Assembly: GCF_042685085.1 (NCBI RefSeq)
Contig: NZ_JBHUMM010000014.1
Location: 62,001 to 126,000 of the forward strand
Source: Marinicrinis sediminis
GTDB taxonomy: Bacteria; Bacillota; Bacilli; Paenibacillales; KCTC-33676
Direction of reading: 5' to 3'
DNA length: 64,000 nucleotides
The notes beneath the pieces were generated by a model, which did no database searches, was not told the origin of the DNA, and saw only the letters and a list, made by a program, of their open reading frames with translations. Of this stretch, positions 50,614-59,935 are shown in pieces (within the stretch, counting starts at the first letter, position 1; each line of letters begins with the position of its first letter). Position numbers and translations under genes: made by a program.

Positions 50614-51489
50614 ATGTCAGCTCAAACTACCGTTCAGCGTCCTTCGTTGCGGGAATCCGTCAAAGCACAATCGCTGTTTACCAAGGCTTTGCTGTATCTC
50701 GTACTCTCTGTCGGCTCGTTTATTATTTTGATTCCATTTGTCTGGATGGTCAGCACGTCTTTGAAGTATTCCAATCAAGTCTTTACGTGGCCGATTCAAT
50801 GGATTCCGAATCCATTTCGATTTGAAAACTATCGTGAGGCGCTGACGATGCGCCCGTTTGGATTATATTATTGGAACACCTTTGTCGTGACCTCGGTATC
50901 TGTGATTGGTCAGGTCATCTCGTCTTCCCTGGTGGGATACTCCCTAGCCCGGCTGCAGTGGCGCGGCAGAAATCTCATCTTCGTTCTGGTGATGAGTACC
51001 CTGATGCTTCCGGAGATCGTCAAACTGATTCCTACCTTTGTCATCTTCAGCAAAGTGGGCTGGGTCAATACATTTTGGCCGCTGATTGTACCGAATTTCT
51101 TCGGGCACGCCTTCAACATTTTCCTGTTTCGGCAGTTCTTCCGTTCACTGCCAAAGGAACTTGATGAAGCGTCGAAGGTCGATGGGTGCTCACTGTTTGG
51201 GATTTATTGGCGCATCATTATCCCGATGTCGAAGCCGGTCATTGGCATCGTGGCCATCAATACCTTCCGGCATACATGGAATGACTTTTTGCAGCCATTG
51301 ATTTATTTGAATGATACGAAGCTGTGGACGATCACCCTCGGGTTAAGAGCGTTCCAGCAGGAGTTTCATGTCGAGTGGAGCTTGCTGATGGCGGCCAGTG
51401 TAACAACCATGATTCCGATTGTTATCCTGTTTGTCATCGCACAACGATATTTTATACAAGGCATCGTATTTACTGGAGTGAAAGGATGA
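50614..51489 (+). CDS. Sugar ABC transporter permease (MalG/UgpE type)
   Basis: 291 residues, six membrane helices after a polar N-terminus. The EAA loop is LDEASKVDGCSLFGIYWRIIIP (about 187-208) and the C-terminus QRYFIQGIVFTGVKG is typical. It starts 12 bp after its partner and ends 7 bp before the GH13 gene. Confidence 0.93.
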   Translation: MSAQTTVQRPSLRESVKAQSLFTKALLYLVLSVGSFIILIPFVWMVSTSLKYSNQVFTWPIQWIPNPFRFENYREALTMRPFGLYYWNTFVVTSVSVIGQVISSSLVGYSLARLQWRGRNLIFVLVMSTLMLPEIVKLIPTFVIFSKVGWVNTFWPLIVPNFFGHAFNIFLFRQFFRSLPKELDEASKVDGCSLFGIYWRIIIPMSKPVIGIVAINTFRHTWNDFLQPLIYLNDTKLWTITLGLRAFQQEFHVEWSLLMAASVTTMIPIVILFVIAQRYFIQGIVFTGVKG

Positions 51490-51496
51490 GCAGGGT

Positions 51497-53254
51497 ATGG
51501 ATTTGCAGCAGGAAGCGATCTATCACGTTCCAAAAGACGAATACAGCTATCCATTGGATGAACAGACCCTGAAGGTCACGATTCGTGTCAAAAAAGGGGA
51601 TATTGCAGGCGGCAAGGTGTTATTTACAGACCGCTATGACCATCCGCAATATACCCCTTCCATTGAACAGGTGCCGTTGAAAAAGGAAGGAAGCGACGGA
51701 TTGTTCGAGTACTGGAGTGCAGCGTTTGTCGCTCCGAAGCGGCGTCCCAAATACATCTTCATGCTGAACACGGGCCATCGCAGCTACTGGTACAGCGAGT
51801 TGGGACTGACAGCAGATCGTCCCGCAGCGCGGTGGTTTGAATTTCCGTATCTCGCAGGTGTGGACTTGCCGCACTATCCAAGCTGGCTCGATGAGGCGAT
51901 CTTCTATCAAATCGGGGTGGATCGTTTCTATAACGGCAACCCGGACAATGATCCAGACGGTGCGCTCCCATGGGGCGATGAGCCAACGATGACGACCTTT
52001 TTCGGGGGCGATTTGGAGGGGGTGATAAAAAAGATCAATTATTTGACCGAATTAGGCGTGAATGCGGTTTACTTCAATCCGTTGTTCCTGTCGCCATCCA
52101 CCTTTAAGTACGATACCGAGGATTATTATCTGGTGGATCCGAGCTTCGGCGGCAATGAGGCATTTGAAGCTTTGATACAGGCGTTCCACAAAGCCGGCAT
52201 CAAAGTCGTGCTGGACGCTGTGTTCAATCATGCAGGGAAGCGCTTCAAGCCGTTTCAGGACGTGGTGGAGAAGGGGAAAGATTCCGCTTATTATGATTGG
52301 TTTATCATTCATGATTGGCCGATTAACATGGAGGAGCCAGGGCACAATTACGACACCTTTGCGTATACCGCCAGAATGCCGAAGCTGAACCATGAACATC
52401 CCGAAGTGCGGCAATATTTGCTGGATGTCACGCAATTTTGGACAGAGAAAGGCATTGACGGATGGCGGCTGGATGTCGCCAATGAGCTTGACCATCAGTT
52501 CTGGCGCGAGTTCCGTATGTTAGTGAAATCGGTGAATCCGGAAGCGTTCATCTTAGGTGAAATCTGGCTTGATGGTACAACCTGGCTGCAAGGCGACCAG
52601 TTTGATTCCATTACCAACTACTTGTTCCGGGCGCCTGTGCTGGACTTTTTCGGAGAACAGAGCATTGGCGCGACAAGCCTAGATGAACGATTGCTGTCCG
52701 CACGCATTCGCTATCGCGAGCAGCAAAATCGCTACATGTTCAACCTGATTGGCAGTCATGATGTACCGCGGTTTTTGAGCTTGTGTGAAGGCTCGGAAGA
52801 ACGAATGGCACTGGCCACCGTATTCCTGTTCATGTACCCGGGTATTCCGATGGTGTATTACGGGGATGAAGTGGGGATGACCGGCAGCACCATGGTCCAG
52901 GCCAGACGCTGCATGGTATGGGACGAAGCCAAGCAAAACAAGCGATTGTTCCAGCTGTATCAATCCTGCATTCAATGGAGAAAGCAGCTGAATCCGCTTA
53001 AATTCGGGGATTTTGAGACGCTGTATGTGAGTGAAGAAGATCAAGTGTACGGGTTCGCCCGCTCATATGAAAATGAGGCGGTGTGGGCATTTTTCCACAA
53101 CGGTGTCGGAAAGCGTCAGGTGACGCTGGATGTACCGGAAGGAAGCGAATGGATCGACCTGCAGACCCAAAAAACGGTATCTGTAGAGAACGAACAGCTG
53201 CAATTGGAACTGGATGCTTATGAATATGCATTAATCATGAAAAAAACGATCTGA
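51497..53254 (+). CDS. GH13 alpha-glucan hydrolase (neopullulanase/cyclomaltodextrinase-like)
   Basis: 585 residues, no signal peptide, so cytoplasmic. An N-terminal CBM34-like domain (1-125) precedes the catalytic barrel. GH13 residues are present: region I DAVFNH, nucleophile Asp326 in GWRLDVANE, acid Glu355 in ILGEIW, Asp422 in GSHDVPR. The C-terminal domain (about 510-585) is beta-rich. Proteins of this design open cyclodextrins or cleave maltodextrins and pullulan after uptake, which suits the adjacent importer. The rest of the cluster does not look like simple maltodextrin use, so the true substrate may be a glucoside conjugate. Confidence 0.92.
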   Translation: MDLQQEAIYHVPKDEYSYPLDEQTLKVTIRVKKGDIAGGKVLFTDRYDHPQYTPSIEQVPLKKEGSDGLFEYWSAAFVAPKRRPKYIFMLNTGHRSYWYSELGLTADRPAARWFEFPYLAGVDLPHYPSWLDEAIFYQIGVDRFYNGNPDNDPDGALPWGDEPTMTTFFGGDLEGVIKKINYLTELGVNAVYFNPLFLSPSTFKYDTEDYYLVDPSFGGNEAFEALIQAFHKAGIKVVLDAVFNHAGKRFKPFQDVVEKGKDSAYYDWFIIHDWPINMEEPGHNYDTFAYTARMPKLNHEHPEVRQYLLDVTQFWTEKGIDGWRLDVANELDHQFWREFRMLVKSVNPEAFILGEIWLDGTTWLQGDQFDSITNYLFRAPVLDFFGEQSIGATSLDERLLSARIRYREQQNRYMFNLIGSHDVPRFLSLCEGSEERMALATVFLFMYPGIPMVYYGDEVGMTGSTMVQARRCMVWDEAKQNKRLFQLYQSCIQWRKQLNPLKFGDFETLYVSEEDQVYGFARSYENEAVWAFFHNGVGKRQVTLDVPEGSEWIDLQTQKTVSVENEQLQLELDAYEYALIMKKTI

Positions 53255-53271
53255 ATCGGAGGAGAACAACC

Positions 53272-54357
53272 ATGATGACCACGAATAATGAGAAACGTAA
53301 CACGAAGCTGTATGACAAAATTTTCGGATGTATTGCCGCATCCAATATCGGTTCCTCAATGGGAGCAATGGTAGAGACTTGGGATCCTGAGCGCATCAAG
53401 GATAAATATGGTGTACTGGACCGTTTGGAAGGATACTGTCATTACGGCGCGTATCAAAGAAAACCGGGAACAACAGAAGACGGTATTGAGCGTCAGCGTC
53501 TGTTGGTCTCTGCAATTAAAGAAAAAGGCGGTCGCATCACAGCGGAAGATTTGCGTGAAATCTGGATTCGCGATATCAATCCGGAGAAATTCAACGTACA
53601 AATGGAGCCATGTGATGAGATCTTGTATAAATTAGCTGCGGCAGGGATGCCAGCAGGAAATGTCGGTCAATATTCCGACTACATGGGTATTGTCTCCTTT
53701 GCCCGTTCCTGTCATCCGGTAGGACTGATCAATGCATGTAATCCGCATCAGGCTTATGTGGACACGTTTGACGTAGGTCGTCTGTATCAGCCGCTGCATG
53801 GACTGGGACTGGATTGGGCAACCGTTCTATCCGCTGGTATTGCTGAAGCGATGAAACCGACAGCAACGGTGGATTCCGTTGTAGATGCTTCTCTGCGTTA
53901 TGTCCATGTCAAAGTAAGAAATGAGATTGAGCGTGCCTTGGAAGCGACCAAAAACTGTGAATCCATCGAAGATATGAAGCCTTGGTTCTATCAACACTAC
54001 AATGGTGTTGGAACGCCTTATTGCTACAGCATGGGGAATGAGATTATTACAAAAGGGGTTTGCTTGTTCTATGTGGGTAAAGGAAATCCGAAAGATCTCG
54101 TGATCGGTGCGGTGAACTTCGGCCGTGATACAGACTGTTTGGCTGCCGTATCCAGTGGATTGGGCGGCGCATTAAGCGGTGCAAGCTCCCTGCGTCAAGA
54201 CTGGATCGACACGGTTGACGATGCCATGACAACGAATGAGCATACCGTATCTCGTCGCTCCCTGGCTGAAATGGCGGATGTGGTTTATGACGGCGTCATC
54301 AATGAGCGTGCGAAAATGCAAGATCAAGCCAATGCGATCTCTGAATTGATCAAGTAA
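53272..54357 (+). CDS. ADP-ribosylglycohydrolase family protein
   Basis: 361 residues, all-helical. The family metal-binding sites appear as TTEDGIERQ near residue 65 (usually T-D-D-T) and NFGRDTDCLAAV near 283 (usually G-G-D-T-D-T), with an early GCIAASNIGSSMGA loop. The first site is altered, so substrate or metal binding may differ from true ADP-ribose hydrolases. Members in catabolic operons are thought to split N- or O-glycosidic bonds to ribose-like sugars. With ribokinase and RpiB in the same cluster, release of ribose from an imported riboside is a reasonable inference. GGAGG precedes the start. Confidence 0.85.
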   Translation: MMTTNNEKRNTKLYDKIFGCIAASNIGSSMGAMVETWDPERIKDKYGVLDRLEGYCHYGAYQRKPGTTEDGIERQRLLVSAIKEKGGRITAEDLREIWIRDINPEKFNVQMEPCDEILYKLAAAGMPAGNVGQYSDYMGIVSFARSCHPVGLINACNPHQAYVDTFDVGRLYQPLHGLGLDWATVLSAGIAEAMKPTATVDSVVDASLRYVHVKVRNEIERALEATKNCESIEDMKPWFYQHYNGVGTPYCYSMGNEIITKGVCLFYVGKGNPKDLVIGAVNFGRDTDCLAAVSSGLGGALSGASSLRQDWIDTVDDAMTTNEHTVSRRSLAEMADVVYDGVINERAKMQDQANAISELIK

Positions 54358-54437
54358 ATCCATATCGAAAAATCCGTTTCGACATGAAGCAACCTGACAG
54401 CTAGCAGCAAGTGTAACTGAATAGGCAGCAGGCCAGG

Positions 54438-54467
54438 AAGTCGGAGAAGGCAAGGACTTCCCGACTT
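54438..54467 (+). other. Stem-loop between the glycohydrolase and rpiB-like genes
   Basis: AAGTCGG pairs with CCGACTT around a 16-base loop, followed by TCTT only. It may be a weak terminator or a processing site within the long operon; the 159-bp gap here is larger than usual for the cluster. Confidence 0.4.
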
Positions 54468-54516
54468 TCTTGGCATGCGCATAATCAGACCGTTCAATGC
54501 AGGGGAGGAAACGAGG

Positions 54517-54993
54517 ATGAAAATAGCATTTGGCAATGACCATGCGGGATACCCGTTAAAGGCAGATGTTCTGAATGTGCTCAAGGAAGCTGGTGTAGAG
54601 GTCATTGACTATGGCTGCCAATCCACGGAGCCGGTTGATTTTCCGGATATTGCCCGCCGCGTGTGCGATGATGTGCGAAGCGGCGCTTGTGATCGCGGGA
54701 TTATGCTTTGCGGTACCGGAGTTGGAGCCAGTATCGCTGCGAACAAAATTCAAGGCATTCGCGCTTCGGTTTGCCATGATATCTACTCTGCCCATCAGTG
54801 CGTGGAGCATGATGATGTCAATGTGATGTGTATCGGTGCGCAAATTATCGGCTCCCGGGTCGCGAAAGAAATGATTGAGACTTTTCTGAAAGCGGAATTC
54901 AGCACGGAGGAGCATTTTCGCAGACGAGTTCGCAAGCTTCGGGATATTGAAGAACAGTCGGCCATGGAAATCATGAAGCAAAAGGAGGCGTAA
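54517..54993 (+). CDS. RpiB/LacAB-family sugar-phosphate isomerase
   Basis: 158 residues. It shows the RpiB signature GNDHAGYPLK, DYGCQSTEPVDFPDIA and the anion-hole loop CGTGVGASIAANKI with the active Cys; HDIYSAHQCVEHDDVNV follows. It interconverts aldose and ketose 5- or 6-phosphates, most likely ribose 5-phosphate and ribulose 5-phosphate here, because ribokinase is in the same cluster. ATG 54517 follows GGGGAGGAAACGAGG. It overlaps the next gene by 1 bp. Confidence 0.88.
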   Translation: MKIAFGNDHAGYPLKADVLNVLKEAGVEVIDYGCQSTEPVDFPDIARRVCDDVRSGACDRGIMLCGTGVGASIAANKIQGIRASVCHDIYSAHQCVEHDDVNVMCIGAQIIGSRVAKEMIETFLKAEFSTEEHFRRRVRKLRDIEEQSAMEIMKQKEA

Positions 54994-55880
54994 TGAAAAT
55001 GAGCTTACCGAGCATTGGATTTATAGGATTAGGCGCGATGGGATTACCGATGGCGAAGTTGCTCGTGAAAGCGGGTTATCCTTTGCATACGATGATTCAT
55101 CAAAACCAGGCGCCTAGAGAGGTGCTGGAGCCGCTCGGTGCAGAGTTCCACAACCGTGCAGCGGAAATTATACAACACAGTGAAGTGGTCATTACCATCT
55201 TGCCTGCTGACCCGCAGATGGAATCAGTGCTGCTGTCAGACGAGACGCTGTCGGCCCTCAAGCCGAATCAAACCTTGATTGAAATGACCTCCAGCTCTCC
55301 ACAAATGATGCACAAGGTAGAGGAAGTGTACCGGAGCAAAGGCGTGAAGGTACTGGACGCTCCGGTTAGCGGTGGCACCGCAGGCGCCCAAAGCGGTCAG
55401 CTGACCGTCATGGCGGGCGGTGAAGCTGAATTACTGGAAGACGTCCGAACGATTCTCGATGTGATGGCGGGCAAGATTATCCATGTCGGCAAGATCGGGG
55501 ATGGGAAGGCGGTCAAGGCGATCAATCAGATGATGGCTTCGACCCATATGCTGATTACGGCGGAAGCGGTTGCGCTCGGGGAGAAATTAGGGGTCGAGAT
55601 GCAAGCGCTCTTTGATGTCATCAAGGAAAGCTCAGGGGCTTCCTGGATGTTTGTTCAGAAGTATCATGCCCTCCTGGAGCAGCAGTTGGAGCCGGGCTTT
55701 AAGCTGAAGCTGATGAAGAAGGATTTGGATATTGCGGTGCAGGAAGGGGCAGGGATTCCGTTACCGTTGGCATCCTCTGCGCTGCAGTGGTATGAAGCGG
55801 CATCCCGGGCGCATGGCGAGATGGATTTTGCTGCAGTCAGTCGGCTCATTCGGGATACCGCAGCCGGAAATGAGGCGTGA
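54993..55880 (+). CDS. Beta-hydroxyacid dehydrogenase (tartronate semialdehyde reductase-like)
   Basis: 295 residues. Rossmann motif GFIGLGAMGLPMAKLL, substrate segment DAPVSGGTAGAQSG, catalytic Lys in GKAVKAINQMM. The family includes 3-hydroxyisobutyrate dehydrogenase and 2-hydroxy-3-oxopropionate reductase. Downstream glycerate kinase makes reduction of tartronate semialdehyde to glycerate the favoured role, though L-threonate-type dehydrogenases share the same fold. Coupled to the rpiB-like gene through TAATG. Confidence 0.88.
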   Translation: MKMSLPSIGFIGLGAMGLPMAKLLVKAGYPLHTMIHQNQAPREVLEPLGAEFHNRAAEIIQHSEVVITILPADPQMESVLLSDETLSALKPNQTLIEMTSSSPQMMHKVEEVYRSKGVKVLDAPVSGGTAGAQSGQLTVMAGGEAELLEDVRTILDVMAGKIIHVGKIGDGKAVKAINQMMASTHMLITAEAVALGEKLGVEMQALFDVIKESSGASWMFVQKYHALLEQQLEPGFKLKLMKKDLDIAVQEGAGIPLPLASSALQWYEAASRAHGEMDFAAVSRLIRDTAAGNEA

Positions 55881-55883
55881 GCG

Positions 55884-56564
55884 ATGGAGTTGGGCTTTCA
55901 AATTGAACCGTTAATCAACCGGCCGGATCGATCGTTAATTGATGCATTTCAGGATGCTGCTACGGCCCATATCAGTGACAATATGTCCCGATTGTATGCG
56001 GGCGGATCAGGATTGCGCCCTTATCATGCGACGACCCGTATTTTGGGTACGGCGTTTACGGTGAAGACAAGACCGGGCGACAATCTGCTTATGCATAAAG
56101 CGCTGGATATGGCGGAGCCGGGCGATGTGATTGTTGTCGATGCCGGCGGAGATCTGACGAATGCGATTGCGGGCGAAATCATGATGCGATGGGCACAGAA
56201 AAAAGGACTCGCCGGATTCGTCATTGATGGTGCTATTCGCGATTCGGGAGCAAGTTGTTTACAGACGTTTCCGGTGTTTGCCAGAGGCATTACCCACCGC
56301 GGTCCCTATAAGGACGGTCCGGGTACGATCAACTTGCCGGTGACGATCGGGGAAATGCATGTTCATCCCGGTGATATTATCGTGGGGGATGAGGACGGAT
56401 TGATCGCCATTCCGAAAGCAGAGGCAGAAGAAATGATCAGGAAGCTGCATGCGCAACAAGCGAAGGAAGAAGCGATCATGCGATCCATTGAGGAAGGCAC
56501 CCTCGATCGGTCGTGGGTCGATCAAGCCTTGACGGAGAAGGGGTGTGTGCTGCCTCGTGAGTAA
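55884..56564 (+). CDS. RraA-family aldolase/decarboxylase
   Basis: 226 residues. The family core is visible: GDVIVVDAGGD, AIAGEIMM, DGAIRDSGA (Arg-Asp pair for metal and pyruvate binding) and VHPGDIIVGDEDG. RraA-like enzymes include 4-hydroxy-4-methyl-2-oxoglutarate and 4-carboxy-4-hydroxy-2-oxoadipate aldolases that yield pyruvate, and oxaloacetate decarboxylases. In this setting it may cleave or decarboxylate an oxidised sugar acid. A role as an RNase E inhibitor is unlikely in this context. Confidence 0.85.
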   Translation: MELGFQIEPLINRPDRSLIDAFQDAATAHISDNMSRLYAGGSGLRPYHATTRILGTAFTVKTRPGDNLLMHKALDMAEPGDVIVVDAGGDLTNAIAGEIMMRWAQKKGLAGFVIDGAIRDSGASCLQTFPVFARGITHRGPYKDGPGTINLPVTIGEMHVHPGDIIVGDEDGLIAIPKAEAEEMIRKLHAQQAKEEAIMRSIEEGTLDRSWVDQALTEKGCVLPRE

Positions 56565-57633
56565 TCGACGATATCACTGGAAAAGACTAGAGCAATTTGT
56601 CGCACAGGTGTTTCAACGAAGCGGGCTTCCTCCAGAGGAAGCCTCTGTTGTATCTGAGAGCTTGATTGAAGCCGATTTGAGAGGCGTTGATTCGCACGGT
56701 GTGGTGCGCACAGAGATTTATGTGCAGCGATTGGAGAAAGGGATGGTTGCGTCCGGTGCTTCGATGCAGGTGATGCAAGACGGAGGATTGACCTTGCTGG
56801 ATGCGCAGAACAGCTTTGGCGCGGTGGCGGGCAATCGGGCGCTGGAGCTTGCTTTGACAGGCGCCAGGCAGCACGGCCTTTCCATCGTCGGGGTAAAGAA
56901 CTCGAATCATTTTGGGACGTGCGCCTATTATTTGAAAAAAGCCGTTGAGCAAGACATGTTGCTGATGGTGATGTCCAATGCTTCACAAACGATGCCTCCG
57001 ACCGGCGGTATCCGTCCTTTTATCGGTACGAATCCACTGGCAGTCGGTGTACCTGCAGGCCGTCATCTTCCGTTCATGATGGATATGGCGACCAGTGTAG
57101 TCGCACGAGGCAAAATAATTGTGGCTGCTGAAAAGGGCGAGGCGATTCCCGAAGGCTGGGCGGTGGATGCACAGGGCCGTCCGACCACCGATGCACAGGA
57201 AGCGTTGTCTGGATCGGTGCTGCCGCTTGGCGGTCCGAAAGGGTATGCGCTGTCGATGTTCATTGATATTATGGCGGGCGTTCTGACCGGAGCGGGCTTC
57301 GGCAAGTCCGTGAACAATATGTATGAGAACTGGGCGCAGCCACAGAATGTGGGCCACTTTTTTATTGCGATGGATATCGGACGCATGATGCCGGTGGCGC
57401 AATTCAAGCAGCGCATGGATGAGTATATCGAAGATTTAAAGGCAGAGCCGAAAGCGCCGGGCGTAAATGAAATTCTTATTCCGGGTGAACTGGAGTTTCG
57501 TAGAGAACAGGAACGCAAGCAGCAGGGTATCGAGCTTCCGCTCAAGGTGCAGCAGATGCTGTCGTCCCTTGGAGAGCGGCATGGTTTGTCTCTGACTGAT
57601 ACCGAGATCGACGAATCAGCGGTTTATGAATGA
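56545..57633 (+). CDS. Ldh_2-family malate/L-lactate-type dehydrogenase
   Basis: 362 residues. The family shows DLRGVDSHGVVRTEIYVQRL near residue 43, NSNHFGTCAYYLKKA near 120 and MDMATSVVARGKI near 175. These NAD(P)-linked enzymes oxidise malate, ureidoglycolate, sulfolactate or other 2-hydroxyacids and are unrelated to classical LDH. GTG 56545 has GGAG 7 bp upstream and overlaps the previous gene by 20 bp; GTG 56557 is an alternative. The substrate is probably a hydroxyacid formed in this cluster. Confidence 0.88.
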   Translation: MCCLVSNRRYHWKRLEQFVAQVFQRSGLPPEEASVVSESLIEADLRGVDSHGVVRTEIYVQRLEKGMVASGASMQVMQDGGLTLLDAQNSFGAVAGNRALELALTGARQHGLSIVGVKNSNHFGTCAYYLKKAVEQDMLLMVMSNASQTMPPTGGIRPFIGTNPLAVGVPAGRHLPFMMDMATSVVARGKIIVAAEKGEAIPEGWAVDAQGRPTTDAQEALSGSVLPLGGPKGYALSMFIDIMAGVLTGAGFGKSVNNMYENWAQPQNVGHFFIAMDIGRMMPVAQFKQRMDEYIEDLKAEPKAPGVNEILIPGELEFRREQERKQQGIELPLKVQQMLSSLGERHGLSLTDTEIDESAVYE

Positions 57634-57755
57634 TGGACCAACGAGATAGTTATGCATGAATCAGGGTGAACGAGACAGATATGCATGAATCAAGGTGAAC
57701 GAATCAGACATGGATGAAACAGAGTGAATCAGTCAGAAATGTATGAGTCAGGGAT
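57634..57755. repeat. 29-32 bp imperfect tandem repeats, about four copies
   Basis: Units of the type GTGAACGAGACAGATATGCA-TGAATCAAG fill the gap between the Ldh_2 and alcohol dehydrogenase genes. The copies are diverged. The last runs into the frame upstream of the next start. Confidence 0.8.
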
Positions 57756-57777
57756 GAGTCAGAGAGGAGAGAACAGG

Positions 57778-58941
57778 ATGAGCATGTCCTTTAAATATGA
57801 ACTGCCGACAAAAATTGAATTCGGCCATCACGTCATTCAGAAGCTGCCAGAGCACGTTCATGCGTTGGGTGGAAGCCGGGCGCTGATTGTGACAGATCCA
57901 GGGTTAATAGAGGCAGGCATCGTCGATCAGGCCGTGCAGCCTTTGCTGGATGCACAGATTCCGTTTGACATATTCTCGGAGATCGAACCAGACCCGGATA
58001 TCGAAGGGGTCCCGAAAGCTGTGCAAGCGGCCCAGAAGGCTGGTTGTGACATCGTGATCGGCTTAGGTGGCGGAAGCTCCCTGGATACCGCTAAAGCAGC
58101 TGGCATTATGCTGGGGAATGACGGGGATATCCGAGATTATGTCGGTATCAACAAAGTGCCCCACAGAGGGGCGCCTGTCATCGCCGTGCCTACGACAGCC
58201 GGGACAGGCAGCGAGGTAACGATATGGTCCGTCCTAACAGATAAGCAATCGGGTGCCAAGCTCAGTGTCGGGAGTCCGCACAATTGTCCGGCGCTGGCAC
58301 TGTGCGACCCGATGCTGACGCTGACCCTACCGCCTCATATTACGGCAGCTACCGGAATGGATGCGCTGACGCATGCGTTGGAGTCCTATGTAAATAAAGC
58401 CACGCAGCCGATATCAGAAGGCATGTCGCTGCAGGCCATGACATTGATTGCGCGAAGTCTTCGCACGGCTGTCTTTCACGGCAAGGATGTGCAAGCACGT
58501 TATGATATGCTGCTGGCCAGTCTCATTGCGGCCCTGGCCTTTAATGAAACCAGGTTGGGAATCGCACATGCATTGGCTTTGCCGCTAGGCGCTCATTTTC
58601 ACATTCCGCATGGAACGGTGAATGCCATGCTGCTGCCTGAAGTGATGGAGTTCAATTATCCGAGTCAGATTGAGAAGTTTAAACGCATTGCTGAAATCTT
58701 TGGCGAGCGAGTTGCGGAGGTCTCCGATCGTGAAGCGGCTTATCGATCCGTTGCAGCGATTCGGCAGCTCAAGGAAGATGTCGGCATCACACAATCTTTG
58801 ACAAGCTACGGGGTGCAGGAAGAGCACTTGGATCGCATTGCTGAGGAAGCGATGCAATCAGGCAATATTCCGGTCAATCCGAGAATGCCGACGCCGGAAG
58901 ATCTGAAGCAAATCTGCCGCAAGCTAATGACGCCATCATGA
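57778..58941 (+). CDS. Iron-containing alcohol dehydrogenase
   Basis: 387 residues. NAD-binding loop GLGGGSSLDTAKA; metal ligands in the AATGMDALTHALESY and NETRLGIAHALALPLG regions and the HIPHG loop. These enzymes interconvert primary alcohols or hydroxyacids with aldehydes. The downstream aldehyde dehydrogenase could take the aldehyde to an acid. ATG 57778 follows GAGAGGAGAG; in-frame upstream codons lie in the repeat region and lack a site. Confidence 0.9.
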   Translation: MSMSFKYELPTKIEFGHHVIQKLPEHVHALGGSRALIVTDPGLIEAGIVDQAVQPLLDAQIPFDIFSEIEPDPDIEGVPKAVQAAQKAGCDIVIGLGGGSSLDTAKAAGIMLGNDGDIRDYVGINKVPHRGAPVIAVPTTAGTGSEVTIWSVLTDKQSGAKLSVGSPHNCPALALCDPMLTLTLPPHITAATGMDALTHALESYVNKATQPISEGMSLQAMTLIARSLRTAVFHGKDVQARYDMLLASLIAALAFNETRLGIAHALALPLGAHFHIPHGTVNAMLLPEVMEFNYPSQIEKFKRIAEIFGERVAEVSDREAAYRSVAAIRQLKEDVGITQSLTSYGVQEEHLDRIAEEAMQSGNIPVNPRMPTPEDLKQICRKLMTPS

Positions 58942-58957
58942 AGGGAGTGAAGCTGCG

Positions 58958-59935
58958 ATGAAGCCGAAAGTGCTGGTGACTTGCCCGTTGCCCGGGGGTG
59001 TGCTGGATCGTCTTCAACCGCATGCAGAGGTGGAAGTGTACACATCCAGTGAACCTTTAAGCAAATCGAGGTTTATCGAGAAATTGCAAGACAAGGCGGC
59101 GGTCATTTCTTTGCTCGTCGATCCGCTGGACGAAGAAGTGCTGTCACAAGCTCCTGAGCTGAAGCTCATAGCCAACTATGCGGTTGGCTATGACAATATC
59201 GATGTGAAGGCCGCAACGGAGCGCGGAATTATGGTGTGCAATACCCCCGATGTGCTCACCGAGGCGACAGCGGATTTAGCCTGGGCACTGCTCTTGGGAG
59301 CGGCTCGTCGAATTCCGTCCGGAGACCAGTATATGCGTGAGGGTCGATTCAGCGGCTGGGAACCGTCCTTGATGCTGGGCAGCCAGGTTTCCGGCAAAAC
59401 GCTGGGTATCGTCGGGATGGGCCGAATTGGGCAAGCGACGGCAGCCAGAGCAACGGGCTTTGGCATGAAAGTGCTGTATACCAGCTCACGGACGCTTGCT
59501 CCAAGTGAGGAATCCGCGTTGAATGCGAAGCGGGTACCGCTCGGAGAGCTGCTCCAGCAAGCTGATTTCGTTTCCCTGCATGCGCCCTATGATGCGCAGA
59601 ATCATCATATGATCGGGGAACAGGCCCTGTTGCAGATGAAGCCGACTAGCTATCTGATCAATACGGCCAGAGGTGCGTTAGTGGATGAGGCAGCACTGGT
59701 TCAGGCTTTGCGAGAAGGCTGGATCGCGGGCGCCGGTTTGGATGTGTTTGAGAAGGAGCCTGCGATGGCGGAAGGCTTAAGGGAACTGGACAATGTAGTT
59801 CTGGCACCGCATGTCGGAAGTGCGACCATTGAAGCGCGAACCGCAATGGGCCGTCTATGTGTGGACAATGTGCTGGCCGGACTGAATGGGCAGCGCCCGC
59901 CGACATTATTGCATGCAAACGGAAGAGGAAGGTGA
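58958..59935 (+). CDS. D-2-hydroxyacid dehydrogenase (glyoxylate/hydroxypyruvate reductase-like)
   Basis: 325 residues. The catalytic domain includes NYAVGYDNIDVKAA; the NAD fold GIVGMGRIGQATA; Arg in NTARGALVDE; Glu in GLDVFEKEP; His in APHVGSAT. Sequence features match glyoxylate/hydroxypyruvate reductases, which make glycolate or D-glycerate. Next to glycerate kinase this supports a flow of hydroxypyruvate or glyoxylate to glycerate. It ends exactly where the aldehyde dehydrogenase gene begins. Confidence 0.9.
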   Translation: MKPKVLVTCPLPGGVLDRLQPHAEVEVYTSSEPLSKSRFIEKLQDKAAVISLLVDPLDEEVLSQAPELKLIANYAVGYDNIDVKAATERGIMVCNTPDVLTEATADLAWALLLGAARRIPSGDQYMREGRFSGWEPSLMLGSQVSGKTLGIVGMGRIGQATAARATGFGMKVLYTSSRTLAPSEESALNAKRVPLGELLQQADFVSLHAPYDAQNHHMIGEQALLQMKPTSYLINTARGALVDEAALVQALREGWIAGAGLDVFEKEPAMAEGLRELDNVVLAPHVGSATIEARTAMGRLCVDNVLAGLNGQRPPTLLHANGRGR

